Below, piece by piece: positions 1 through 7,849 of a stretch of DNA of 21,943 nucleotides (position 1 is the stretch's first letter; every line of letters begins with the position of its first letter). The position numbers and the translations under genes were made by a program. Origin of the DNA: Gemmataceae bacterium (GTDB lineage: Bacteria > Planctomycetota > Planctomycetia > Gemmatales > Gemmataceae); NCBI GenBank assembly GCA_020847555.1, contig JADLBT010000416.1:1-21943 (forward strand), read 5' to 3'. Under the pieces are notes generated by a model. The model worked only from the letters and a program-made list of their open reading frames with translations, made no database searches and was not told the origin of the DNA.

Positions 1-293
1 GCACCCAGGTGCAGGACCGGGCAGCCGTCCGCCTCCAGGGCGTGCGAGAACGCGGACGCGCCGCGCAGCACGCACAGGGACGGCCGAACCCGCGTCCGAT
101 CCAGGTGGCGGATCAGCGCGACGAGTTGCCCCTCCGTCCCGCCCGTGTACAGGGTGTCGATCATGAAGCAGACGCGCACCGCCCGCCCCGCACCCCGCCT
201 CGGCGGCGCGGGCTTTCGGAAGGCCGTGGCGAGGCGGAGGCCGTTGGCCGGCGCCGCGTCGCGGTCCGGGGAGCAGGTCTGCACTGCGGTCAT
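1..293 (-). CDS. Glycosyltransferase (GT4-like), N-terminal part, cut by window edge
   Basis: The gene reads off the left edge, so only about 97 N-terminal residues are visible, with no stop. After a 35-residue Pro/Arg-rich leader comes a typical GT-B start (VRVCFMIDTLYTGGTEGQL), where the Gly-Gly-x-Glu loop normally contacts the nucleotide sugar in GT4 enzymes. The ATG at 293 overlaps the TGA of the preceding glycosyltransferase as ATGA, and a GAGGA lies about 6 nt upstream, so translational coupling is likely. It is the most distal operon gene seen here and presumably adds one sugar to the repeat unit at the cytoplasmic membrane face. Donor and acceptor cannot be inferred. The family call rests on the N-terminal domain alone. 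Confidence 0.75.
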   Translation of the reverse strand, partial: MTAVQTCSPDRDAAPANGLRLATAFRKPAPPRRGAGRAVRVCFMIDTLYTGGTEGQLVALIRHLDRTRVRPSLCVLRGASAFSHALEADGCPVLHLG

Positions 294-1456
294 GACGCTG
301 TCCTCATGCCGGCCATCGGCTCCAGGGTGAGATGGCCGCGGGCGCTGGGCGCTAACCGCTCGAAGAGCCGGCGATACGCCCGCGCCTGGGCCGCGAAGGT
401 GAAGTCGCGCAGCACCCGGACGCGGCCGCGCTCGCCCATCGTGCGGCGCAGGGGCGAATTCACGGCCCGCAGGACGGCCGCAGCCAGAACCGCCGGGTCG
501 CCCGGTGGAACGAGGTAGCCGCTGTGGCCGTCGTCGATCACTTCCGGCGTTCCGCCGACGGCCGTCGCCACCACCGGGACCGCGGCGGCGAACGCCTCCA
601 GGACCACGTTCGGCAGTCCCTCCGTGAACGACGGCAGCACGACCAGGTCCAGGTGCGGCACGAGCGCGTCCAGGTCGGGACGGAATCCCGCGAGAACGAA
701 ACGCTCGCCCAGTCCGGCCCGCACGATCTCGGCCTGGATCGCCGCACGCTGCGGCCCCTCGCCAAACAGCACGAAGCCGACGTCGCCTTGCCGGTCGCAC
801 ACCTCGGCGGCGGCCCGGGCCAGCACGCCGAACCCCTTCTCCGGGCTGAGGCGGCCGGCGGCCCCGACGATCGCCCGCGGCGGGTTCGCAAAGAATCGGC
901 GCAACTCGTCGCGGGCCTCCGGGCGCGGGCGCGCGAAGCGGTCGGCGCGGATTGCGTTGTGGATCACGGTGACACGCTCCGGGGCCACGCCCGCACGCCG
1001 CACCTTGACCGCCTGGCCCTCCGACACGCACACCACGCGATCCATCCAGCGCAGCGCGAGCCGGTCGAGGCGCTCGTAGAGCCGGATCTTGAAATTCTCG
1101 CCCGTCCACCCGCGCGACACCGCGACGGCCGGAACCCCGCAGCGCCGCGCCGCCGGCCGGCCCAGCAGATCCGCCTTGTACCCGTGGCAGCAGAGCACGT
1201 CGGCCTTGACGCGGTCGAGGTGCCCGGCTATCTCGCGGATCGCGCGGCGGAAGCGGGGCGTGTCGGCGGCGAGGACCGCGGCGTCGTGCCCCTCCCGGCG
1301 GAGGATGTCGAGGAAAGCGCGGTGGCCGCCTCCTTCCGCAAAGAGGAGGAACACCGTCTGATATTCCTCGCCGCGCAGCACGTCGGCCAGGCCGAGCATC
1401 TGCCGCTCCGGTCCGCCGAAACAGGTTGAACTGGTCAGGTGCATGATGGTCCGCAT
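290..1456 (-). CDS. Glycosyltransferase family 4
   Basis: This 388-residue GT-B glycosyltransferase is of normal full length for the family. The N-terminal Rossmann domain starts with a glycine loop (FGGPERQM, residues 13-20). The C-terminal domain carries GRLSPEKG (201-208), where the Lys usually binds the donor phosphate, and an EX7E motif (E279 and E287 in EGLPNVVLE) followed by the usual PVVAT and GGTPEVI segments. The start has an AGGAGG 5 nt upstream. The gene lies 22 bp after another glycosyltransferase and overlaps the next by 4 bp. It likely transfers a hexose or N-acetylhexosamine from a nucleotide sugar during assembly of the exopolysaccharide repeat. Family is secure; substrate is unknown. 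Confidence 0.93.
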   Translation of the reverse strand: MRTIMHLTSSTCFGGPERQMLGLADVLRGEEYQTVFLLFAEGGGHRAFLDILRREGHDAAVLAADTPRFRRAIREIAGHLDRVKADVLCCHGYKADLLGRPAARRCGVPAVAVSRGWTGENFKIRLYERLDRLALRWMDRVVCVSEGQAVKVRRAGVAPERVTVIHNAIRADRFARPRPEARDELRRFFANPPRAIVGAAGRLSPEKGFGVLARAAAEVCDRQGDVGFVLFGEGPQRAAIQAEIVRAGLGERFVLAGFRPDLDALVPHLDLVVLPSFTEGLPNVVLEAFAAAVPVVATAVGGTPEVIDDGHSGYLVPPGDPAVLAAAVLRAVNSPLRRTMGERGRVRVLRDFTFAAQARAYRRLFERLAPSARGHLTLEPMAGMRTAS

Positions 1457-1478
1457 GCCCGCCTCCTGTGGCCTCGGG

Positions 1479-2654
1479 TCACGCCACCGCCCTCGCGGTG
1501 GGCGCGCGGCTGAACTGGTCCAGAAATGCGCTCAGCTCCTCGACGCGGCTGTCCCAGGTGTTGTCGCGGGCGACGGCGCGGGCCTCGTCGCCGGTGTCAA
1601 CGCTGCGCAGGGCGAGCGCCTCCGCCAGTCCGCGGCGGAACTCCTCGCGCGTGACGGCGAGGCGGATCGGTCCCTCGACCGTCTCCAGTTCCGGCAACCG
1701 GGTGGACAGCACCGGCAGGCCGAGGGCCAGGTACTCCATCAGCTTCACCGGGTTGACGGCGCGGGTGAGCTGGCTGAGCACGAACGGGATCAGGCCGACG
1801 TCGAAGTAGCGGGCGTGACGCGGCAAATCGGCGTAGGGGATCAACCCGAAGCAGTGGACGTTCGGCCGGCGCGCGAGACGCTCCACACTGACCTCGCAGC
1901 GTCCCAGCACGACGAACGACGCTTCCGGGTAGCACTCGCTCAGGTAGGCGATCAGGTCCAGGTCCACCCACGCGCTGACCAGTCCGAAGAAGCCGACGAT
2001 CGGCCGCGGCAGCGCCTCCAGGAAAGGCACCGGCGCGGCGGCGGCGCTGACCTGGAAGTGATCGAACTCCACGCCGTGCGGCAGGTACAGCAGCGGGCAG
2101 GCGCGCGCGCGCTTCTCGGCGAGGGGCTGACTGGTGACGATCAGGCCGTCCACGCAGTCGAGCAGTTCGGCCTCCATGCGCGCCCAGTCGCGCCGGTTCA
2201 CGCCCGGGTAGTCGAGGAAGTCATCGACGCAGTAGTAGATCCGGGTCGCGTCCGGGAGCGCCTTCAGCAGGTCGATGCCGTAGGGGACCGTCGTCAGCAC
2301 GATTGGATCGACGATCTCGTGCCGGGTACACAGCTTGCGATACTGGCGCACCCAGCTGAAGCGGTTGAAGCGCCGGGCCAGCGGCTTGAACCACGGCACC
2401 ATCATCGGGTTGACGATGCGAACGCTGTCGCCTCTCCCGCCGGAGGAGGGCGGGCGGCTGCCGCCGCGCACCCACGAGCCGACGGTCCGGAGCACCTGCA
2501 TCGCGTCCGCCCGGCTGAACCTCGGTAGCCGACTGACCGTGTTGAACCAGAAGACGCGGTTGCGCTGCGCCAGGCGGCGGCACAGGTGGATCGCCGACGT
2601 CGGCAGTCCGTCGAAGTCGTCGGAGAGGATGATGAAATCGCGTCCGGTAATCAT
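1479..2654 (-). CDS. Glycosyltransferase, GT-B fold (family 1/4-like)
   Basis: A 391-residue GT-B protein, more divergent than its neighbour. The N-terminal half has an SDDFDGLP segment (11-18) and a YYCVDDF strand (140-146), as seen in TuaH-like capsule and teichuronic acid glycosyltransferases. The C-terminal half has LPHGV (191-195) and the family signature NPVKLMEYLALGLPVLST (301-318), which positions the donor ribose and phosphate. Residues about 64-77 (GGSRPPSSGGRGDS) form a low-complexity linker encoded by GC-rich palindromic DNA, perhaps a surface insertion. It sits 24 bp after the epimerase gene and 22 bp before the next glycosyltransferase, clearly in the operon. Its upstream sequence holds only a weak GGAAG. 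The substrate is unknown. Confidence 0.87.
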   Translation of the reverse strand: MITGRDFIILSDDFDGLPTSAIHLCRRLAQRNRVFWFNTVSRLPRFSRADAMQVLRTVGSWVRGGSRPPSSGGRGDSVRIVNPMMVPWFKPLARRFNRFSWVRQYRKLCTRHEIVDPIVLTTVPYGIDLLKALPDATRIYYCVDDFLDYPGVNRRDWARMEAELLDCVDGLIVTSQPLAEKRARACPLLYLPHGVEFDHFQVSAAAAPVPFLEALPRPIVGFFGLVSAWVDLDLIAYLSECYPEASFVVLGRCEVSVERLARRPNVHCFGLIPYADLPRHARYFDVGLIPFVLSQLTRAVNPVKLMEYLALGLPVLSTRLPELETVEGPIRLAVTREEFRRGLAEALALRSVDTGDEARAVARDNTWDSRVEELSAFLDQFSRAPTARAVA

Positions 2655-2678
2655 GGCGGCGTTCTTCCAGGACAGAGG

Positions 2679-3905
2679 TTATTGACGCACCGGCGCCACG
2701 CGCTTCCCCCGCGCGGCCGGTCGGCCCTCGCACACCCTGGGGGCGATGGCTGGCGAGGCGTCGGGATGGGCCAGAGTGATGAGGAAATCGGCGATACGCT
2801 CGGCGGCCCGACCGTCGCCGTAGGGACTGGGAGCCTCGGCCATGAGCCGGTACGCCTCCGGATCGGTAAGCAGGCGGGAGGCCGCCTCGGCGATGGCCGC
2901 GCGCCGGGTGCCGACCACGCGCGCGGCGCCGGCCGCGACCGCCTCGGGCCGCTCGCTGGTGTGGCGCAGGACGAGTACCGGCCTGTCCAGCACTGGCGCC
3001 TCTTCCTGCACGCCTCCGGAGTCGGTCAGGATCAGATGGCACGCGCTCATCAGGTAACAGAAGACGTCGTAATCCAGCGGCGGCAGCAGGTGGACGCGCG
3101 CCACCCCGGCGAGCAGGCGCTCGACCGTCGCCCGCACGTTCGGGTTCGGGTGGACCGGATACGCCACCGCGACGTCGGGAAAACGGGCGATCAAATCGTG
3201 CAGCGCCTCGCAGATACCCGTCAGGCCGGCGCCCAGGTTCTCGCGGCGGTGGCTGGTGACGAGGAGGACGCGCCTCCCGTCGGCCAGCGCCGCGCCCAGC
3301 GCCGGGGCCAGCTGACGCAGGCGGCGCGCGGCCGCGCGGCCGCCCTGTTGCAGCGTCAGGAGCAGGGCGTCGATGACGGTGTTGCCGGTCTGCAGAATGC
3401 TCTCGCTGGCGATGCCCTCGGCCTCCAGGTTCGCGGCGGCCTGCGCGGTCGGGGCGAAGTGGTACGTCGCGAGGTGATCGACCAGCCGGCGGTTGGCCTC
3501 CTCGGGGAACGGGCTGTAGCGGTCGCCGGTGCGCAGACCCGCCTCGACGTGGCCGACCGGGATGCGCTGGTAGTAGGCGGCCAGCGCGCCGGCGAGGGCG
3601 GTCGTCGTGTCACCGTGGACCAGCACCAGGTCCGGCCGGTCGCGCTCGAAGACGCCGCCCAGGCCGGTCAGCATCCGCGCCGTCAGGTCCGGCAGCTTCT
3701 GGTCGGGCCGCATCACGTCGAGGTCCGCGTCCGGCGAGAGATCGAACAGGCGCAGCACCTGATCGAGCATGTCGCGGTGCTGCCCGGAGACGTAAACGAG
3801 CGGCTGCACCTCGGCCCCCGCCTGGGCGCGGCGACGCAGAGCGTGGACGACCGGGGCCATCTTGATGGCCTCCGGGCGCGTCCCGAAGACGGCAGCGATT
3901 CTCAT
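2679..3905 (-). CDS. wecB: UDP-N-acetylglucosamine 2-epimerase (non-hydrolysing)
   Basis: This enzyme interconverts UDP-GlcNAc and UDP-ManNAc in the cytoplasm. Family motifs run the full length: FGTRPEAIKMAPV near residue 7, HGDT (97-100), GHVEAGLRTG (118-127), PFPEEANRR (133-140), TSHRREN (217-223), DSGGVQEEAP (295-304) and HTSERPE (315-321). The chosen ATG gives 408 residues starting MRIAAVFGTR, as is usual, and has a GGAGG 8 nt upstream. An in-frame ATG at 3998 would add 31 untypical residues running into the neighbouring deacetylase gene. The C-terminal tail of about 20 residues is basic and probably disordered. Its position among glycosyltransferases suggests it supplies UDP-ManNAc for the exopolysaccharide. 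The wecB symbol is by family, not by proven role. Confidence 0.95.
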   Translation of the reverse strand: MRIAAVFGTRPEAIKMAPVVHALRRRAQAGAEVQPLVYVSGQHRDMLDQVLRLFDLSPDADLDVMRPDQKLPDLTARMLTGLGGVFERDRPDLVLVHGDTTTALAGALAAYYQRIPVGHVEAGLRTGDRYSPFPEEANRRLVDHLATYHFAPTAQAAANLEAEGIASESILQTGNTVIDALLLTLQQGGRAAARRLRQLAPALGAALADGRRVLLVTSHRRENLGAGLTGICEALHDLIARFPDVAVAYPVHPNPNVRATVERLLAGVARVHLLPPLDYDVFCYLMSACHLILTDSGGVQEEAPVLDRPVLVLRHTSERPEAVAAGAARVVGTRRAAIAEAASRLLTDPEAYRLMAEAPSPYGDGRAAERIADFLITLAHPDASPAIAPRVCEGRPAARGKRVAPVRQ

Positions 3906-3975
3906 GTGGCGGACCTCCGTGGAAGAACCCGATGCAGATGCAGGGATGGTGTGCAGAGGTAGGATTCTCGCTACC

Positions 3976-4929
3976 TCACGCCGCGAGCGGCAGCTCACAG
4001 GTCGTCAGCTTGCCGCGCATCCCCAGCACAGCGAACGCCTCCGACAGCGTGCCGAAGCGAAAATCTCCGAGTAGACGCCCTAGCCGCCGCTCCGTGCGCC
4101 GCAGACCGACGTAGTGCCGGAACCGCTTCAGCCGGCCCGCCGGCAGACGCGGCTGCTCCGGGTCCAGCTCCCACGGGTGGATGTAGGTGACGAACGGCCG
4201 CCCCTGAGCGTTGATGACCCGCAGGCCGTGGCGCGTGAGCCAGTACGGGTAGAGCCGGAAGTAGCCGCCGCCGCCAATGGGCAGCGGATAGCCCAGCTTG
4301 CGGTACACCGGCATCGGAAATTCGTGGATCAGGCCCGCCGGCCGACGGATAGCGTGTGGCGTGGCGGGCGACCCGGGACTACCGTAGCGGTCGTGGTAGG
4401 TCGGGTAGACGCTCGAATCCTGGGTGAATCCTTCCTCGATCAGCACGTCGAGCGCCCACAGGCTCGCCCGCGTGATCGAGAAGCTAGGCGCCCGGTACGC
4501 GGCCACGCGCACGCCCGCGGTCTGTTCGAGGACGCCGCGCGCCCGGCGCAGGTCAGCCCGGAACTTGTCGGGCGTTTGCGTGTAGACGAGTCGGTGCCAG
4601 TACCCGTGGCAGGCGATCTCGTGGCCGGCCGCCCGGATGGCGCGAACCAGCGCCGGCTCGCGCTCAGCCACCCAGCCGAGGATGAAGAACGTCGCTCGCA
4701 CCCCGTACCGCTCCAGCTGGCCGAGGATCTTCGCCGTCCCAACCGCGACCCGCGACTCGAAAGAGCCCCAGCGCTCGCGCGGGGCGATCGGCTCGAACGC
4801 GCTGACCTGGTAGTAGTCCTCGACATCCACGGTCAGGGCGTTGAGGGGGCGGGAGTCGGCGGGAGGGGGCGGAGGCGCTCCAGGGGCCGCGAACGGCAAC
4901 AGCGTCGGGTCGGGGTGGCGGGGGGGCAC
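3976..4929 (-). CDS. Polysaccharide deacetylase, DUF3473 / exosortase-associated type
   Basis: A NodB-fold (CE4) deacetylase of 317 residues with the C-terminal extension typical of the DUF3473 group that accompanies exosortase loci. The metal site is visible as DVED (35-38) and CHGYWH (107-112, His-x3-His). RAPSF (146-150) and HPWELDPEQPR (251-261) are group signatures. It probably removes N-acetyl groups from the growing or exported glycan. I chose the GTG at 4929 because GAGGAG lies 8 nt upstream. A GTG at 4968 would add 13 residues and overlap the previous gene's stop as GTGA, so it is a real alternative. The N-terminus up to about residue 28 is a proline-rich stretch; no signal peptide is seen. 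An open frame continues upstream to 5604 but is only the shadow of the GT2 gene. Confidence 0.9.
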   Translation of the reverse strand: MPPRHPDPTLLPFAAPGAPPPPPADSRPLNALTVDVEDYYQVSAFEPIAPRERWGSFESRVAVGTAKILGQLERYGVRATFFILGWVAEREPALVRAIRAAGHEIACHGYWHRLVYTQTPDKFRADLRRARGVLEQTAGVRVAAYRAPSFSITRASLWALDVLIEEGFTQDSSVYPTYHDRYGSPGSPATPHAIRRPAGLIHEFPMPVYRKLGYPLPIGGGGYFRLYPYWLTRHGLRVINAQGRPFVTYIHPWELDPEQPRLPAGRLKRFRHYVGLRRTERRLGRLLGDFRFGTLSEAFAVLGMRGKLTTCELPLAA

Positions 4930-4964
4930 TGATCTCGCTCCTCGCTCGGGTATCGTCGCGTCGT

Positions 4965-6089
4965 TCACCGCCCAGGCACGGGCGGGATCGAGTCGTTTCC
5001 AGATAAAAACACTCTTTCCGGTCCTTGGTCGCGCGGGGTGCGGCGGCCGAACGCCCACTCCAGCAGGATGCCGGTGCCGGCGCCGACGTGAATGGCCGCG
5101 AACGCCAGCGGCAGCCACGGCAGCAGCGCCGGCCGCCGCGCGCCGAACGCAATGCCCAGCGACACCAGCAGCACCACGACCGCGTACACGGCCAGCGTCC
5201 CACCGTAGGCGGCCGCCAGCCACGGGACCAGGCACGCGAGGGGGGCGCCGGTGATGAGGCCGGCTGTGAAAGCCGCGGGGACGAAGGTACGCAGGCGGGC
5301 GGTCTCGGGGTGCTTGCGGGCCAGGCGGACCCGGCCGCGGCCGTAGCGGACCATCTGGCGGAACAGGCCGCGGAGGGTCGCGCGCGGGGCGTAGCGCGCT
5401 GCGACGCGCGGGGTGAAGAAGCATCGCAGGCCGGCCCGATCGACCCGGTGGTTGAAGTCCACGTCCTCGCAGGCGTCGAACGTCTCGTCGAACAGGCCGA
5501 CGCGGTCGAACACGACGCGCCGGTAGGCGATCGCGACGCTCTGCGGCGGGACGAACCCCTCGCGGCCGTCGTAGATGTACGAGTCCGGATGGTGGCCGAG
5601 CCACGACGAGCGCGCGGCGGCGACGGCCCGCTGCAGCGCTGTCGCCCCGGTCACGTCGAGCGGCTGCGGCCGGCCGAGGCAGTCGGCGCCGCTGCGCCGG
5701 AACGCCTCCGCCACCTCGCGCAGGTAATGCGTCGGGTCCACCTCGCAGTGGCCGTCCACCAGCAGGACGATCTCGCCGCGGGCGGCGCGGACAGCCGCGT
5801 TGCGTCCGGCGCTGGACAGCCGACCCGGGTTGTCGAGCAGGCGCACCTGCGGACAGCGCGCGGCGTAATCGGCGACGAGAGCAGCCGTGGCGTCGGTGGA
5901 GCAGCCGTCAGCGACGAGGATCTCGAACCGGGAGGGGTCGTAGTCCTGACCGAGGAGACGGTCCAGCGTGGTGCGGATGAACGCCTCCTCGTTGCGGACC
6001 GGGACGATCACCGAGAGGAACGGCCAGGTCTCGGCCGCCCGCGGAGCGTCGTGCGCCAGGCCGGCCAGGGGCGTCAGGGTCGCGGTCAT
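4965..6089 (-). CDS. Glycosyltransferase family 2, ExoA-like, membrane-anchored
   Basis: A 374-residue GT-A glycosyltransferase. SVIVPVRNEE (26-35) opens the nucleotide-binding fold, VADGCSTD (59-66) follows, VDGH (111-114) takes the place of the DxD metal motif, and EDVDF (208-212) supplies the likely catalytic base. Two or three hydrophobic segments (about 270-290, 296-318 and 322-345) anchor the C-terminus in the membrane, as in succinoglycan ExoA-type proteins. The overall layout matches glycosyltransferases that extend lipid-linked exopolysaccharide repeats. A GGAGGGGAGGT stretch immediately precedes the ATG. The gene lies 93 bp after the sugar transferase gene, with a perfect hairpin between them, and its TGA lies 35 bp before the chosen deacetylase start. 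The transferred sugar is not predictable. Confidence 0.92.
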   Translation of the reverse strand: MTATLTPLAGLAHDAPRAAETWPFLSVIVPVRNEEAFIRTTLDRLLGQDYDPSRFEILVADGCSTDATAALVADYAARCPQVRLLDNPGRLSSAGRNAAVRAARGEIVLLVDGHCEVDPTHYLREVAEAFRRSGADCLGRPQPLDVTGATALQRAVAAARSSWLGHHPDSYIYDGREGFVPPQSVAIAYRRVVFDRVGLFDETFDACEDVDFNHRVDRAGLRCFFTPRVAARYAPRATLRGLFRQMVRYGRGRVRLARKHPETARLRTFVPAAFTAGLITGAPLACLVPWLAAAYGGTLAVYAVVVLLVSLGIAFGARRPALLPWLPLAFAAIHVGAGTGILLEWAFGRRTPRDQGPERVFLSGNDSIPPVPGR

Positions 6090-6130
6090 ACCTCCCCTCC
6101 CTGGGTGGTTGGAACGCGCGGCAACTCGTC

Positions 6131-6167
6131 TGCTGCCCTCTCCCCTGGTTCGGGGGAGAGGGCAGCA
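6131..6167. repeat. Perfect 15-bp inverted repeat (CTCTCCC-type hairpin)
   Basis: TGCTGCCCTCTCCCC at 6131-6145 and its exact reverse complement at 6153-6167 flank a 7-nt loop. It lies in the 93-bp gap between the sugar transferase and GT2 genes. No T-run follows on either strand, so it is a poor intrinsic terminator. It may act as an mRNA stability or processing element, or belong to a dispersed palindrome family, since the CCCTCTCCC core recurs at 21744-21770. Confidence 0.75.
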
Positions 6168-6182
6168 TTAATGCGGCTGGCG

Positions 6183-7004
6183 TCATGCCGCGGCCTTGCG
6201 GGGCTTCGCCGGCTGCGGCGCCGGCTCGGGCAGCGCCGCCTTCATCGCGTCGTCGATGGCCGCGTGGGTCGGGATGCCGAGGAGCCGGCCGGAGACGCGG
6301 AACGGGACGCCAGCCATCCGCAGGCCGGTGCAGCAGGCGATGCGGAAGTCGAGCCACAGCCCGCCCTCGCGGATGTAGTACAGATCGTGCGTCAGCTTGC
6401 GGCGGACGCTCGCCAGATCGCTGTCAGCCGGCAGCTGCACCTGGGCCAGGCCGGTCACGCCGGGCCGCACCGCCAGGCGATGGCGATACCCCGGGATGCT
6501 CCGCTCCAGTTCGCCGACGAACTCGGGCCGCTCGGGGCGCGGGCCGACCAGGCTCATGTCGCCCTTGAGGACGTTGAGGAGCTGCGGCAGCTCGTCCAGG
6601 TGGCTGACGCGGAGGAAGTGGCCGACCCAGGTGATGCGCGGGTCGCCCGGGATGGCCCAGCGCGGGCCGGTGAGCGACTCGCAGTTGTGGATCATGGTGC
6701 GGATCTTGTAGATCGTGAACGGCCGGCCGCGCAGCCCGACGCGCGTCTGCGTGTAGAACGCCGGGCCGCGCGACGTCAGCTTGACGAGCAGGGCGGACAG
6801 GAGCAGCAGCGGGGCGGTCAGGACGAGCAGCACCAGGGCGCCGGCGAACTCCGCGGCTCGCTTGACGGGTCCGTACATGCCCCCTCGCGGTCGCATGAAC
6901 TCCTCCCCGGCGAGCCCTTCGGGCGGTTGCCGCCGGCGCCGCACGGCCGGCCGCCGGCCGCGCCCGCTGTTCTCCAGGTCACGAAGATCGAGACCGATCG
7001 ACAT
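6183..7004 (-). CDS. Undecaprenyl-phosphate sugar phosphotransferase (initiating)
   Basis: This enzyme moves a sugar-1-phosphate from a nucleotide sugar to undecaprenyl phosphate, starting each repeat unit on the inner membrane. The 273-residue protein has one hydrophobic helix (about 52-74) and then the bacterial sugar transferase domain: KIRTM (100-104), the SHLDELPQL active-site Asp-Glu (137-138), SLVGPRPE (151-158) and [10 protein letters not shown] (180-189). It lacks the multi-pass N-terminal region of WbaP/WcaJ enzymes, so it is the minimal monotopic type. The ATG at 7004 has AGGAG 6 nt upstream. The first 42 residues are basic and variable, and an internal ATG at residue 43 is a possible start. 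A C-terminal tail of about 35 residues is Ala/Pro/Lys-rich. The sugar donated is unknown. Confidence 0.94.
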   Translation of the reverse strand: MSIGLDLRDLENSGRGRRPAVRRRRQPPEGLAGEEFMRPRGGMYGPVKRAAEFAGALVLLVLTAPLLLLSALLVKLTSRGPAFYTQTRVGLRGRPFTIYKIRTMIHNCESLTGPRWAIPGDPRITWVGHFLRVSHLDELPQLLNVLKGDMSLVGPRPERPEFVGELERSIPGYRHRLAVRPGVTGLAQVQLPADSDLASVRRKLTHDLYYIREGGLWLDFRIACCTGLRMAGVPFRVSGRLLGIPTHAAIDDAMKAALPEPAPQPAKPRKAAA

Positions 7005-7024
7005 GCTCTTCTCCTCTCGGCTGA

Positions 7025-7042
7025 CCTCCCTCGCGGGGGAGG
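7025..7042. repeat. Short hairpin between EpsI and sugar transferase genes
   Basis: CCTCCC (7025-7030) pairs with GGGAGG (7037-7042) around a 6-nt loop, just upstream of the sugar transferase start. There is no T-run. It could modulate translation or processing within the operon. The short stem gives it little individual significance. Confidence 0.4.
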
Positions 7043-7115
7043 AGGATAGACCAGTTGAGGACCGGAGCGGCCCTCCGGACGCCGGGCGCGGGTTCCGGGC
7101 GCCGCGCCGGGCGGA

Positions 7116-7778
7116 TCACGATGCGGCGAGTACCTGCCGCCGGAATGCCGGCAGCAGCTGGTTCATCAGCTCCACGCACGGGTCCGCGCTCAGCTCGCCG
7201 CCCCGCCCGAGTCCGGCGTTCAGGCCGGTCGCTTCACGGATGACGTAGAGCTTGTAGAGGATCTGCTGGCGGGCGAAGGTGAACCGTGGGTTCTCCGCCA
7301 CCTCCCACTTCCCGTCGGCGTGCCACGACCAGAAGATGCGCATCTGGGTGCGGTCCCCGCCCCGGGTGTGGCGGAGCATCGAGGTGTAGAACGCGGCCCC
7401 GGGGCACGCCGAGTCGGCCGGCAGGGCGACCTCTTTCTTCGCCTCCACCTCGAACCCGCTGGCCGCGTAGCACACGTCGGGGGTGTGGATCGACACCGGG
7501 CCGGGCCGGCCGCAGCCGAGGAAGATCGTCACCGCCTTGCCGGTCGGCCGGTGGACGTACCGGCGGGCCAGGCACCCGGCGAGGCCGCTGCTCTGGCGGT
7601 TCTTCATCGGCACTTCCTCGCCCTGCCACTCGCCCAGATTGAGCGGCAAGCGGTCGAGTCGGGCGACTGCCGCGTGCAGATCCTCCAGCTCCGCCCAGCG
7701 GTCGGTCCACACCCCGTGAACCAGGCCGGAGAACAGCAGCACGACGACGGCGGCGGCGACGGGAAGCAGGCGTGTCAT
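7116..7778 (-). CDS. Exosortase-associated EpsI family protein
   Basis: A 220-residue protein with one N-terminal membrane anchor (about 4-22), the rest probably outside the cytoplasmic membrane. The signature HTPDVCYAASGFEV (98-111), with H98 and C103, and the later RTQMRIFWSW segment (143-152) match the EpsI/DUF3485 family, which is encoded beside exosortases or fused to them. The family's biochemical role is unproven; it is thought to assist exosortase function or polysaccharide modification. I chose the ATG at 7778 because a GAGG lies 9 nt upstream. The ATG at 7787 (three residues more) has GAGG directly abutting it. Here EpsI is separate from the exosortase, with the Wzc gene between them. 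The open frame upstream of 7787 has no family features. Confidence 0.88.
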   Translation of the reverse strand: MTRLLPVAAAVVVLLFSGLVHGVWTDRWAELEDLHAAVARLDRLPLNLGEWQGEEVPMKNRQSSGLAGCLARRYVHRPTGKAVTIFLGCGRPGPVSIHTPDVCYAASGFEVEAKKEVALPADSACPGAAFYTSMLRHTRGGDRTQMRIFWSWHADGKWEVAENPRFTFARQQILYKLYVIREATGLNAGLGRGGELSADPCVELMNQLLPAFRRQVLAAS

Positions 7779-7849
7779 TGAGTTCATCCTCGAATGAACA
7801 GACCAGAGTGACGGAACGCGAAGCCGCGCGCGGCGGAACGCACGGTTGC

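Noticed and set aside
6131..6167. Possible Rho-independent terminator inside the operon
   Set aside because: There is no T-run on either strand, and the flanking genes clearly belong to one pathway, so it is listed as a repeat.
5025..7049. Open frame of 674 codons on the plus strand
   Set aside because: It runs antisense to the GT2 and sugar transferase genes, has no recognisable motif, and its Arg/Gln/Ala-rich composition is typical of a GC-rich shadow frame.
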